A stretch of DNA of 14,108 nt from DATEOR01 sp035273885 (GTDB lineage: Bacteria > Actinomycetota > Thermoleophilia > Gaiellales > Gaiellaceae): contig DATEOR010000049.1 of NCBI GenBank assembly GCA_035273885.1, positions 1 to 14,108 of the forward strand, given 5' to 3'. The position numbers and the translations under genes are program-made. Shown one piece after another: positions 1 to 6,619 of the stretch (positions are counted from its first letter, which is position 1; each line of letters starts with the position of its first letter). The notes beneath the pieces are model-generated. The model worked only from the letters and a program-made list of their open reading frames with translations, was not told where the DNA came from and searched no databases.

Positions 1-1
1 C

Positions 2-454
2 GTCGCGGCCGAGGAGATGGAAGACGACTTCCATGCCCGTTTCTCCGCCAAGGGGCGCTCCTACCTCTACCGCCTCTGGCGACGCGAGACATCGTCTCCC
101 TTCGAGCGGCGCCGCTCCCTCTGGTGGCCGCGTCCGGTCGACGAGGACGCGCTCGCCGAGAGCGCCGCGTCACTCGTGGGCGAGCACGACTTCCGGGCCT
201 TCACGCCGACCGAGACGCAGCACGAGGTCTTCGTCCGGGTCGTCGAGGCGGCCGAATGGCGGCGCGACGGCGACGTGCTCGAGTTCCGGATCACCGCCGA
301 CAGCTTCCTGCGACACATGGTCAGAACCCTGGTCGGTACGATGCTGGAAGTGGATCCGGCGGCCTTCAAGCGTCTGCTCGAAGGACGTCCGCGTGACGAA
401 GCCGGAACGACCGCCCCGCCCTGGGGCCTCTATCTCGAGCAGGTTCGCTACTAG
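2..454 (+). CDS. truA: tRNA pseudouridine synthase A, C-terminal part (cut by window start)
   Basis: TruA converts uridines at positions 38-40 of the tRNA anticodon arm to pseudouridine in the cytoplasm. The frame is open from base 2, so the N-terminal half, including the catalytic Asp, lies outside the window. The visible part carries family-typical stretches: the F-H-A-R-F-S-A-K-G-R-S-Y-x-Y segment near base 30-75, the DFRAFT-like segment after the G-E-H motif near 180-205, and the conserved SFLRHMVRTLVGTM segment near 302-345, then the usual short C-terminal tail. The TAG stop (452-454) is two bases before the ATG of the HAD phosphatase, so the two are very probably co-transcribed with ligA. 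Identification is strong from these motifs; only the truncation limits it. Confidence 0.93.
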   Translation, partial: VAAEEMEDDFHARFSAKGRSYLYRLWRRETSSPFERRRSLWWPRPVDEDALAESAASLVGEHDFRAFTPTETQHEVFVRVVEAAEWRRDGDVLEFRITADSFLRHMVRTLVGTMLEVDPAAFKRLLEGRPRDEAGTTAPPWGLYLEQVRY

Positions 455-456
455 GC

Positions 457-1092
457 ATGCGCTACCCGACCGTCCTCTTCGATCTCGACGGCACGCTCAT
501 CGACTCCGGGGAGATCATCCTCTCGTCCTTCCGCCATGCGACGAACACCGTGCTCGGACGCCAGATCCCGGACGAGGTGCTTGCGTCCGCGGTGGGCGGC
601 TCCAACATCTACGACCAGATGCGGGCCTTCGACGAAGAACGCGTCGACGAGCTCGTGCGCGTCTACCGCGAGCACAACGAGCCGCTGCACGACGATCTCG
701 TCGCCTTCGAAGGCATCGAGCGCTTGCTCGACCGGTTCAAAACCGAAGGCCGTCAGCTCGGGATCGTCACCGCAAAGCGGCGCAAGACCGTCGATCTCGC
801 CTTCGCCATCCTGCCGCTCGAGCGCTACTTCGACACGGTGGTCACCTCGGAGCAGACCGAGCACCACAAGCCGCATCCCGAGCCCGTGCTGACCGCGCTG
901 GAACGGCTCGGCTCCAAGCCCGAACAGGCCGCGTTCGTGGGCGACTCGCCCTTCGACATGGGCGCGGGGAGGGCGGCCGGCGTCTTCACCGTCGGCGTCT
1001 CCTGGGGCAAGATCCATCCGGTCGAGCGTTTGCGCGAGACCGGCGCCGACGTGGTCGTGCACTCGCCGGAGGAGCTCATCGATGTCCTCTAA
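457..1092 (+). CDS. HAD-superfamily phosphatase (phosphoglycolate phosphatase / PpaX-like)
   Basis: A soluble 211-residue haloacid-dehalogenase-type phosphohydrolase. Motif I is VLFDLDGTL with nucleophile Asp9 and general acid/base Asp11; motif II Thr is at about 105 (GIVTAKRRK); motif III Lys is at 138 (HHKPHPEP); motif IV is VGDSPFDM with acidic residues Asp163 and Asp167. The helical cap between motifs I and II (about residues 15-85) is the C1 type of phosphoglycolate phosphatases and the pyrophosphatase PpaX. Small-molecule phosphatase activity follows from the family; the exact substrate cannot be read from sequence. The start is two bases after the truA stop, and the end overlaps ligA by 11 bases, so it is the middle gene of an apparent truA-HAD-ligA operon. 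Housecleaning of a phosphorylated metabolite is plausible. Confidence 0.88.
   Translation: MRYPTVLFDLDGTLIDSGEIILSSFRHATNTVLGRQIPDEVLASAVGGSNIYDQMRAFDEERVDELVRVYREHNEPLHDDLVAFEGIERLLDRFKTEGRQLGIVTAKRRKTVDLAFAILPLERYFDTVVTSEQTEHHKPHPEPVLTALERLGSKPEQAAFVGDSPFDMGAGRAAGVFTVGVSWGKIHPVERLRETGADVVVHSPEELIDVL
1068..1074 (+). promoter_or_regulatory. Shine-Dalgarno of ligA inside the HAD gene
   Basis: GGAGGAG stands 7 bases before the ligA ATG at 1082, within the last codons of the HAD phosphatase gene. It fixes the ligA start and indicates translation coupled to the upstream gene. Confidence 0.75.
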
Positions 1093-3100
1093 GACGAAGA
1101 CGGTGGAAGCCCGCATCGTCGAGCTCCGCGACCAGGTCGACTACCACCTCTACCGATACCACGTGCTCGACGAGCCGGAGATCCCGGACGCCGAGTTCGA
1201 CAAGCTGTGGGACGAGCTCCTCGAGCTCGAGCGGGAGCATCCGGAGCTCCAGACTCCGGACAGCCCGACGCAGCGCGTCGGCGCGCCCCCTTCCGACAAG
1301 TTCGCGAAGGTCGAGCACCCGACGCCGATGGGCTCGCTCGAGAAGGTCACGACCGACGAGCAGCTCGAGAAGTGGCACGCCGATGTCGTCAAGCGCCTCG
1401 GCACGGATGACGTGCGCTACGTCACCGAGCCGAAGATCGACGGGCTCTCCATCAACCTCCTCTACGAGGACGGCGTCTTCGTGCGCGGAGCGACGCGCGG
1501 CAACGGCTCCCGCGGCGAGGACGTCACGGTCAACCTGAAGACGATCAAGGCGATCTCGATGCGCATGCAGCTCGAGGACGGGGAGGCCCCGCCGGCCGTG
1601 CTCGAGGTGCGCGGAGAGGTCTACCTGCCGCTCTCCGGCTTCAACGAGCTGAACGAGCGCCTCGTCGCCGAGGGCAAGAAGCCGACGCCGAACCCGCGCA
1701 ACGCCGCGGCCGGCTCGCTTCGTCAGAAGGATTCTTCCATCACCGCCGCGCGGCCGCTCGCGATCTGGATCCACGGTCTCGGTCGGAGGGAAGGTCTGCC
1801 GGCCGAGGGGCACTGGGACTCCCTGCGCTGGCTCCGAGAGCACGGCTTCCGCACGAACCCCTACGCGGAGCTCCACCAGTCGATCGAGTCCGTCGCCAAG
1901 GCTTGCCGCGACTGGGAAAAGCGCCGCATCGAGCTCGACTACGAAATCGACGGGCTCGTGGTCAAGGTCGACTCGTTCGCGCAGCAGGACCGGCTGGGCG
2001 CCCTGCATCAGCGGCCGCGCTGGGCGCGCGCCTACAAGTGGGCGCCCATGACCGCGGTGACGCGGCTGAGCAAGATCCTCATCCGGGTCGGCCGCACAGG
2101 GGCGCTGAACCCGTGGGCGATGATGGAGCCCGTCGAGGTGGGCGGTGTCACCGTCTCCCGCGCGACCCTCCACAACGAGGAGGACATCAACCGCAAGCAG
2201 ATCCGCGAGGGCGACGACGTCATCGTCCAGCGCGCCGGTGACGTCATCCCGCAGATCGTCGGCCCTGCGGGCCCACACCGGAAGGGCACGAAGCAGTTCC
2301 GCATGCCGAAGAAGTGCCCGCTCTGCGGGACGGAGATCGTGAAGCCCGAGGGTGAGGTCATGCACCGCTGCCCCAACCGCGCGTGCCCCTCGCGTGGGCT
2401 CGAGACGCTGATCTCCTGGGTCGAAGGCCCGGCCGACATCGACGGCGTCGGCGAGCAGACCGTGCGGCTCCTCTGGGAGAAGGGGCTCGTCCGGTCTCTG
2501 CCGGACCTCTACCGCCTGACGAAGGAGCAGCTGCTCGAGCTCGAGGGCTTCGCCGAGATCTCGGCCAGTGCGGCGATCGACGCCATTCAGGCGTCGAAGA
2601 ACGTGCCCTTCTCGCGCGTCCTGCTCGGACTCAACATCCCGAAGCTCGGCTGGGTGCTCGCCCAGAGCCTCGCGCGCCACTTCGGCACCGTCGACAGGCT
2701 GCTCGCCGCCTCGCAGGAGGAGGTCGAGGAGGTCGACGGATTCGGGCCCGATCGCGCCGAGATCATCGTCGAGTGGTTCGAGGACGAGCAGAACCGTGCG
2801 CTCGTCGAGGAGCTGCGCTCCCTCGGCCTCCGCTTCGAGCTCGGCGAGGAGGACAAGCCCAAGGAGGGCCCGCTGACCGGCAAGACCTACGTGATCACGG
2901 GCACGCTCGAGCGCTGGTCGCGGGAGCAGGCAGCGGCGGCGCTGGAGGCCGCGGGCGCCAAGGTCATGAACTCGGTCTCGGCGAAGACGACCGCGCTCAT
3001 CGTCGGCGAGGAGCCGGGCGCCTCGAAGCTCACGAAGGCCCAGAAGGCCGGCGTCGAGCAGCTCGACGAGGCCGCGCTCGAGAAGCTATTGGCCCGCTAG
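1082..3100 (+). CDS. ligA: NAD+-dependent DNA ligase LigA
   Basis: LigA seals nicks in replication and repair using NAD+ and adenylates itself on a lysine. The protein has 672 residues, the usual length. Order of parts: Ia domain with YHxxD-type residues (DYHLYRYHVLDEPEIPD region, about 20-40); adenylation domain with the KIDG motif, Lys118 being the AMP acceptor; the RNAAAGSLRQ segment near 205; OB fold; a four-Cys zinc finger at Cys412, 415, 430 and 435; helix-hairpin-helix repeats around 445-585; and a C-terminal BRCT domain from about 595 (GKTYVITGTL to the end). The ATG lies inside the HAD gene, preceded by GGAGGAG at 1068-1074 with 7-base spacing, which supports this start. The 3' end overlaps the convergent carboxypeptidase gene by 15 bases. 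No truncation or missing key residue seen. Confidence 0.97.
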   Translation: MSSKTKTVEARIVELRDQVDYHLYRYHVLDEPEIPDAEFDKLWDELLELEREHPELQTPDSPTQRVGAPPSDKFAKVEHPTPMGSLEKVTTDEQLEKWHADVVKRLGTDDVRYVTEPKIDGLSINLLYEDGVFVRGATRGNGSRGEDVTVNLKTIKAISMRMQLEDGEAPPAVLEVRGEVYLPLSGFNELNERLVAEGKKPTPNPRNAAAGSLRQKDSSITAARPLAIWIHGLGRREGLPAEGHWDSLRWLREHGFRTNPYAELHQSIESVAKACRDWEKRRIELDYEIDGLVVKVDSFAQQDRLGALHQRPRWARAYKWAPMTAVTRLSKILIRVGRTGALNPWAMMEPVEVGGVTVSRATLHNEEDINRKQIREGDDVIVQRAGDVIPQIVGPAGPHRKGTKQFRMPKKCPLCGTEIVKPEGEVMHRCPNRACPSRGLETLISWVEGPADIDGVGEQTVRLLWEKGLVRSLPDLYRLTKEQLLELEGFAEISASAAIDAIQASKNVPFSRVLLGLNIPKLGWVLAQSLARHFGTVDRLLAASQEEVEEVDGFGPDRAEIIVEWFEDEQNRALVEELRSLGLRFELGEEDKPKEGPLTGKTYVITGTLERWSREQAAAALEAAGAKVMNSVSAKTTALIVGEEPGASKLTKAQKAGVEQLDEAALEKLLAR

Positions 3101-4366
3101 TACCTGCGCGAAGCGATCCTGCGCCTGGCGCGCGTACCACCACGGGATCGGGCTCCCGTTCATGAGGATCGAGAAGACGTAGCGCGACCGCACGTAGCCC
3201 GAGAGCGCCGAGGCGGAATCGGTCGTCCCGGTCTTCGCGTACACGTTGCGATACGCGGGCCCGCTCGTCATCCGGTCGAAAAGAGTGCCGTTGACGCCCG
3301 CGACCGGCAGAGAGTCCACGAACACCTGTGAGATATCCGAGTCCGCGAAGGCCGAGCGGAGGAGCCGCGCGACCGCCGTCGCCGTGAGACGGTCGTATGC
3401 GGACAGACCGGAGCCGTCCGACAACACGACGCCGCGCATGGGAACGTCTCGGGAGCGCAGCTCCCTCCTGATGACCTTGGTGCCGGCGGAGGTCGTGCCC
3501 TCGTCGGCCTCGAGCGCGCCAACGAGCTTGGTCAGCATCTCCGCGTAGAAGTTGTCGCTCTGGCGGTCCATCGTGCGCACGAGCCACCGGAGCGCGGGGG
3601 ACTGCTCGGTCGCGATCACCGTCGAGCTCGAGTCTGCGCGCCCCAGCCTGGCGCGGCCGCCGACCTTGATCCCACGATCGACGAGCTTCGCCCGCAGCAT
3701 CTTTGCGGCGGCCAGCGCAGGCCTTCCCGTGATGTAGCCCTTGAAGTGGGCGCGGTTGACGATGAGCGCCGAAAGCGGTGGGCATTCGTCCTTGTAGTAC
3801 GAGGATTTCCAGCCGGGCCCCACGCGCAGCTTGTCGAAGAAGGACTCGTCGCCGACGATCGCGCCGGTCACGCGCGTGATGCCGAGGTTCTCGACAGAGC
3901 GCGCGAAGCGGCCGAGCTGCGAGCCCGAAAGAGCCGGGTCGCCGTAGCCCTTGAGGATGAGCTTTCCGTCCCAGACGGTCCCCGTCTGATGACCCTGACC
4001 GCGAAGCTCGGTCGGGATCGTGTAGCCGGGGCCGAGGATCGAGAGCGCAGTCACGGCGACGGGCAGCTTCTCGTTCGAGGCCGGCTTCAGCGAAAGGGCG
4101 GAGTTCTTGCGGTACACGTAGGAGTTCTTCGAAAGGTCGAAGACGATCGCCCCCGTGTGGCTGCTGGACACGCCCTGCGCCCGCAGCGCGCGGTCGAGGC
4201 GCGTCTTCAGCGTGCCTGTCGCCGGGGAGGCTGCTGCGAGGGTGACGAAAGCCGCGGTCAGAGTGACAAAGGCACGCTTCCAGGAGATGGGTCTGAGGTG
4301 CCTCGAGGATGGGCCGTCCGGCCCATGTCGACGCCGCGGCCAGGACCCATAATCGGTCGTGCTCAT
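3086..4366 (-). CDS. dacB: D-alanyl-D-alanine carboxypeptidase/endopeptidase, PBP4 (DacB) type, peptidase family S13
   Basis: A secreted low-molecular-mass penicillin-binding protein that trims or cleaves peptidoglycan stem peptides. With the ATG at 4366 it has 426 residues. The serine-penicillin-binding motifs are all present in order: SxxK as Ser97-Asn-Glu-Lys100 (KPASNEK), SxN as Ser270-Asp-Asn272 (RQSDNFYAEML), and KTG as Lys378-Thr-Gly380 (YAKTGTTDSA). The wide SxxK-SxN spacing shows the inserted domain of the S13/PBP4 class, though the protein is shorter than E. coli DacB (477). A basic N-terminus followed by a hydrophobic stretch (about residues 31-50) is a signal peptide or anchor. 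The frame continues upstream to 4606, but that extension lies antisense to the small gene at 4365-4685 and is low-complexity, so I reject it. The start codon shares CATG with that gene. Confidence 0.9.
   Translation of the reverse strand: MSTTDYGSWPRRRHGPDGPSSRHLRPISWKRAFVTLTAAFVTLAAASPATGTLKTRLDRALRAQGVSSSHTGAIVFDLSKNSYVYRKNSALSLKPASNEKLPVAVTALSILGPGYTIPTELRGQGHQTGTVWDGKLILKGYGDPALSGSQLGRFARSVENLGITRVTGAIVGDESFFDKLRVGPGWKSSYYKDECPPLSALIVNRAHFKGYITGRPALAAAKMLRAKLVDRGIKVGGRARLGRADSSSTVIATEQSPALRWLVRTMDRQSDNFYAEMLTKLVGALEADEGTTSAGTKVIRRELRSRDVPMRGVVLSDGSGLSAYDRLTATAVARLLRSAFADSDISQVFVDSLPVAGVNGTLFDRMTSGPAYRNVYAKTGTTDSASALSGYVRSRYVFSILMNGSPIPWWYARQAQDRFAQVLAGQ
4348..4353 (+). promoter_or_regulatory. 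possible -10 box for the leaderless small-protein gene
   Basis: CATAAT matches the TATAAT consensus in five of six positions and stands 5 bases before the GTG (4359) and 11 before the ATG (4365). No convincing -35 is present. It lies inside the first codons of the divergent carboxypeptidase gene. Confidence 0.35.
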
Positions 4367-4685
4367 GGCGAACCTTGCCCCTCTCCTCGAGCGCATCACT
4401 GCCATGCTCAAGACTCGCTCCGCCGACCCCGGGAGGCTCCTCGTCACGGAGATGGAGGATACGTTGACGGACGGATACGCGCGAGCGCTACAGCTCGAGG
4501 GCGAGCGGTTGCGCCTCGAGCGCCGGATCGCCACGCTCGCACACAGCGTCGAGGGCCCCAAGGAGGCGGACGAGCTCAAGGCTCTCGCCGGCCGGCTCCG
4601 CGACATCGACGGCGAGCTCGACGCCCTCCGCGGCCAGCTCGGCGCCCTCCAGAAGCACCTCGCAGCCGTCCGCGCCGCGGCCTGA
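4365..4685 (+). CDS. small conserved-looking helical (coiled-coil) protein, function unknown
   Basis: A 106-residue protein (ATG at 4365; a GTG at 4359 would add two residues). No signal peptide or Cys is seen. Residues about 10-40 form a charged segment (TEMEDTLTDGYARALQLEG); the rest is heptad-rich Leu/Glu/Arg helix broken by a short Pro-containing turn (VEGPKEADE), so an antiparallel helical hairpin is likely. I do not recognise the family. Coding potential is supported by sensible amphipathic composition, in contrast to the Arg/Ser-rich products of the shadow frames. It is divergent from the carboxypeptidase gene with overlapping start codons and convergent with the response regulator (26 bases apart). 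There is no Shine-Dalgarno; a CATAAT box at 4348-4353 would place transcription start at or near the start codon, so a leaderless mRNA is possible. Confidence 0.7.
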   Translation: MANLAPLLERITAMLKTRSADPGRLLVTEMEDTLTDGYARALQLEGERLRLERRIATLAHSVEGPKEADELKALAGRLRDIDGELDALRGQLGALQKHLAAVRAAA

Positions 4686-4711
4686 CTCAGCCGCCGCCGA
4701 CCAGGCGATTG

Positions 4712-5368
4712 CTAAACGATTCCGCTTCGGACCGCGTACACGGCGGCTTGGATGCGGTTCTCGATCTGCAGCTTCATGAGGATGTTGGAGATGTGGTTCT
4801 TGACCGTCTTCGGGCTAATGAAGAGCTCGCTCGCGATCTGGGCGTTGTCCTTGCCGTTGGCGATCAGCTTCAGCACCTGGAGCTCGCGGTCCGAGAGCTC
4901 CGCGCGGATCGTCTGGGCGGCATCGACGTCCTTCGACTGCGCCCGCAGCCGCTGGAGGACCTTGGCGGCGATCTGCGGCGAGATGAGCGACTCCCCCTCG
5001 GACGCTGCCCGGATCCCGGCGATCAGCTCCTGGATCGACGCGTCCTTGAGCAGGTAGCCGCATGCGCCCGCCATGACCGCGTTCATGACGTCCTCGTCGT
5101 CCGCGGAGATGGTCAGGACGACCACGCGGCTGAGCGGCGCTAGGCTGGAGAGGCGCCTCGTCGTCTCGACCCCGCCGGCGCCCGGCATGTTCAGGTCCAT
5201 GATCACGACGTCGGGAGCGAGGTCGGCGGCCAGCCGGATCGCCGTTTCTCCGTTCTCGGCCTCCCCGACGACGTTCACCCCCTGCTCCTCGAGGAGGTTC
5301 CTAAGCCCCGTGCGGAAGAGGTCGTGATCGTCGACCACGAGCACGCGAAGCTCGTCCAGCCCTTTCAT
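4712..5368 (-). CDS. NarL/FixJ (LuxR)-family two-component response regulator
   Basis: A cytoplasmic DNA-binding response regulator of 218 residues, typical for the family. The receiver domain (about 8-125) has the acidic pair Asp13-Asp14, phospho-acceptor Asp58 (VVIMDLNMP), switch Thr86 (VVVLTIS) and Lys108 (GYLLKDA). A LuxR-type helix-turn-helix fills about 153-218 (LSDRELQVLKLIANG, then SPKTVKNHISNIL). I chose the ATG at 5368 because it gives the usual short N-terminus before the beta-1 strand and has GAAGGA just upstream, although the spacing is short; the ATG at 5389 would add seven residues. No histidine kinase gene lies in the window. It is downstream of, and in the same direction as, the 3D-domain wall protein, about 86 bases away, so a joint transcript and a link to cell-wall control are possible. 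Targets are unknown. Confidence 0.92.
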   Translation of the reverse strand: MKGLDELRVLVVDDHDLFRTGLRNLLEEQGVNVVGEAENGETAIRLAADLAPDVVIMDLNMPGAGGVETTRRLSSLAPLSRVVVLTISADDEDVMNAVMAGACGYLLKDASIQELIAGIRAASEGESLISPQIAAKVLQRLRAQSKDVDAAQTIRAELSDRELQVLKLIANGKDNAQIASELFISPKTVKNHISNILMKLQIENRIQAAVYAVRSGIV

Positions 5369-5454
5369 TCTTCCTTCGTCCCCCGTCATCGCCCTGGCGC
5401 TCAAAACGCCCCTCCCTGCGCTTGAGACGGGCAGTGTAGTCGCTTCGGGCGGCC

Positions 5455-6447
5455 TCAGCGCAGGGTGATGGTGACCGTCTTTCGGCCCCAGGCCATCGCC
5501 TGGGCGCACGACTCGAACCAGACGTCGATGATCTTCCCCTTCACCGCGGAGCCGGTGTCCGCGGCGACGCCTTCTCCGTAGCCGGGAACGTACATGCGCG
5601 TACCGAGGGGGATGACGGCCGGATCGACGGCGACCACGCCGGGGCTGGTGGGTACTCCGGTCGCCGTGTTGCCCTTCAGGCAGTACCCCGTCGAGGACAC
5701 GGTCATCTTTGTCCCGTTCGCCGGCGGAGCGGGCGGGATGCTCGTGCCTCCGTCCGTGAGGTCGGCGGACGTGTCCGACGCTTCCGTGGCCTGTGCGGTC
5801 AGCTGGGCGATCTGGTCCTGGTTCAGCTGGGCCTGGTGGCGAAGGTTCGCGAGGTAGACGGCGCGCGCGTCGCGAGCCGCCGCGAGAGCCGAGCGCGTCG
5901 CGCGGGCGTCGGCGAGGAGATCTTCGAGCTCGGCCTCGCGGGCTGCGAGGCGCGTGGAGGCGGTACGGAGGGCGACCTTGGCCTGCGCGAGCTGGCCGAC
6001 GATCTGCTTGTCCTGCGTGGCCAGCCGGTTGAGCCCGTCAAGAGCCGAGACGATCTCGTCCAGCGACTCAGCTCCGAGGAGCACCGCGAGCGGATCGACA
6101 TCGCCCTCGACGTACAGCTGGCGAAGCCGCGCGGCGAGCTGGCTCTGAGCCGCCTGAAAGCTCGTGCGCGCGACGTCGAGCGCCTTCTGCGCCGACTCGC
6201 GCTGCTGCTCGACCTCGGCACTTCTCTCCTCCAGGGCACCGATCCTCCGCTCGGCCTGGGCAAGGCGGGTCTGGAGCGAGTAGAGCTCGAGCAAAGCGTT
6301 CTGCGAATGGGCGCGGAGGGACTCGTTTTCCGTGCGCACGCCGGCGACGCGGTCACGGACCGCGGGGTCATCGGCACGCGCCCACGTCGCGGTGACGAGG
6401 AGAGCGATGGCGGCCGCGCAGGCAACCGCGAGCCGAGCCGGACGCAT
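5455..6447 (-). CDS. secreted coiled-coil protein with C-terminal 3D domain (MltA/YabE-like)
   Basis: A 330-residue exported protein. The N-terminus is a clear signal peptide (MRPARLAVACAAAIALL, then an A-R-A site near residue 26). About 30-235 is long coiled coil with the LxxLYVxGDxDPLxVLLG signature also seen in the stalks of CwlO/PcsB/RipC-type wall hydrolases. A short Pro/Gly/Thr linker follows, and the last 75 residues are a 3D domain with its three aspartates Asp275 (VDPAVIPLG), Asp297 (AADTGSA) and Asp308 (IIDVWF). 3D domains occur in MltA-type lytic transglycosylases and in YabE/Rpf-like proteins, so peptidoglycan cleavage at the wall is likely but not proven. I prefer the ATG at 6447 to the GTG at 6465 because it puts the signal peptide right at the start. 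It is divergent from the NlpC/P60 gene, whose stalk looks homologous. Confidence 0.85.
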   Translation of the reverse strand: MRPARLAVACAAAIALLVTATWARADDPAVRDRVAGVRTENESLRAHSQNALLELYSLQTRLAQAERRIGALEERSAEVEQQRESAQKALDVARTSFQAAQSQLAARLRQLYVEGDVDPLAVLLGAESLDEIVSALDGLNRLATQDKQIVGQLAQAKVALRTASTRLAAREAELEDLLADARATRSALAAARDARAVYLANLRHQAQLNQDQIAQLTAQATEASDTSADLTDGGTSIPPAPPANGTKMTVSSTGYCLKGNTATGVPTSPGVVAVDPAVIPLGTRMYVPGYGEGVAADTGSAVKGKIIDVWFESCAQAMAWGRKTVTITLR

Positions 6448-6474
6448 TTGGCATCTCGCCCGCACGAGCCCAGC

Positions 6475-6480
6475 ACCCTA
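6475..6480 (-). promoter_or_regulatory. possible -10 box for the 3D-domain gene
   Basis: On the minus strand TAGGGT (TANNNT type) lies 27 bases before the ATG at 6447. No good -35 is visible. The rest of the divergent intergenic stretch 6448-6619 shows no other gene, and I found no riboswitch core that I could recognise there. Confidence 0.2.
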
Positions 6481-6619
6481 ACATGGGCCCCCGGAAAGCT
6501 GATGCAGGCAAGGGCGGGTGTGTTTGCGCCCCGTCGGGAGGCCCTGTTACCATCCTCGACTTGTGACTGCGGCGCAATCCCCAGCCTGCGCTTGCGTCTG
6601 TCCCGTCTAGGCGGTTCTT

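Noticed and set aside
33..1538. Long plus-strand ORF of about 500 codons across truA, HAD and ligA
   Set aside because: Arg/Ser/Pro-rich shadow frame typical of GC-rich DNA; three genes with clear motifs occupy the same stretch in other frames.
1076..2680. Long minus-strand ORF antisense to ligA
   Set aside because: Composition dominated by Leu, Arg, Asp and Val with no domain; ligA on the other strand is unmistakable.
4367..4606. N-terminal extension of the carboxypeptidase to the start at 4606
   Set aside because: The added 80 residues are Ser/Arg-rich with no signal peptide and are antisense to the small helical gene; the ATG at 4366 places the signal peptide properly.
6448..6619. c-di-AMP (ydaO/yuaA) riboswitch before the NlpC/P60 gene
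   Set aside because: Such riboswitches often precede wall-hydrolase genes, but the conserved core blocks were not found on either strand here.
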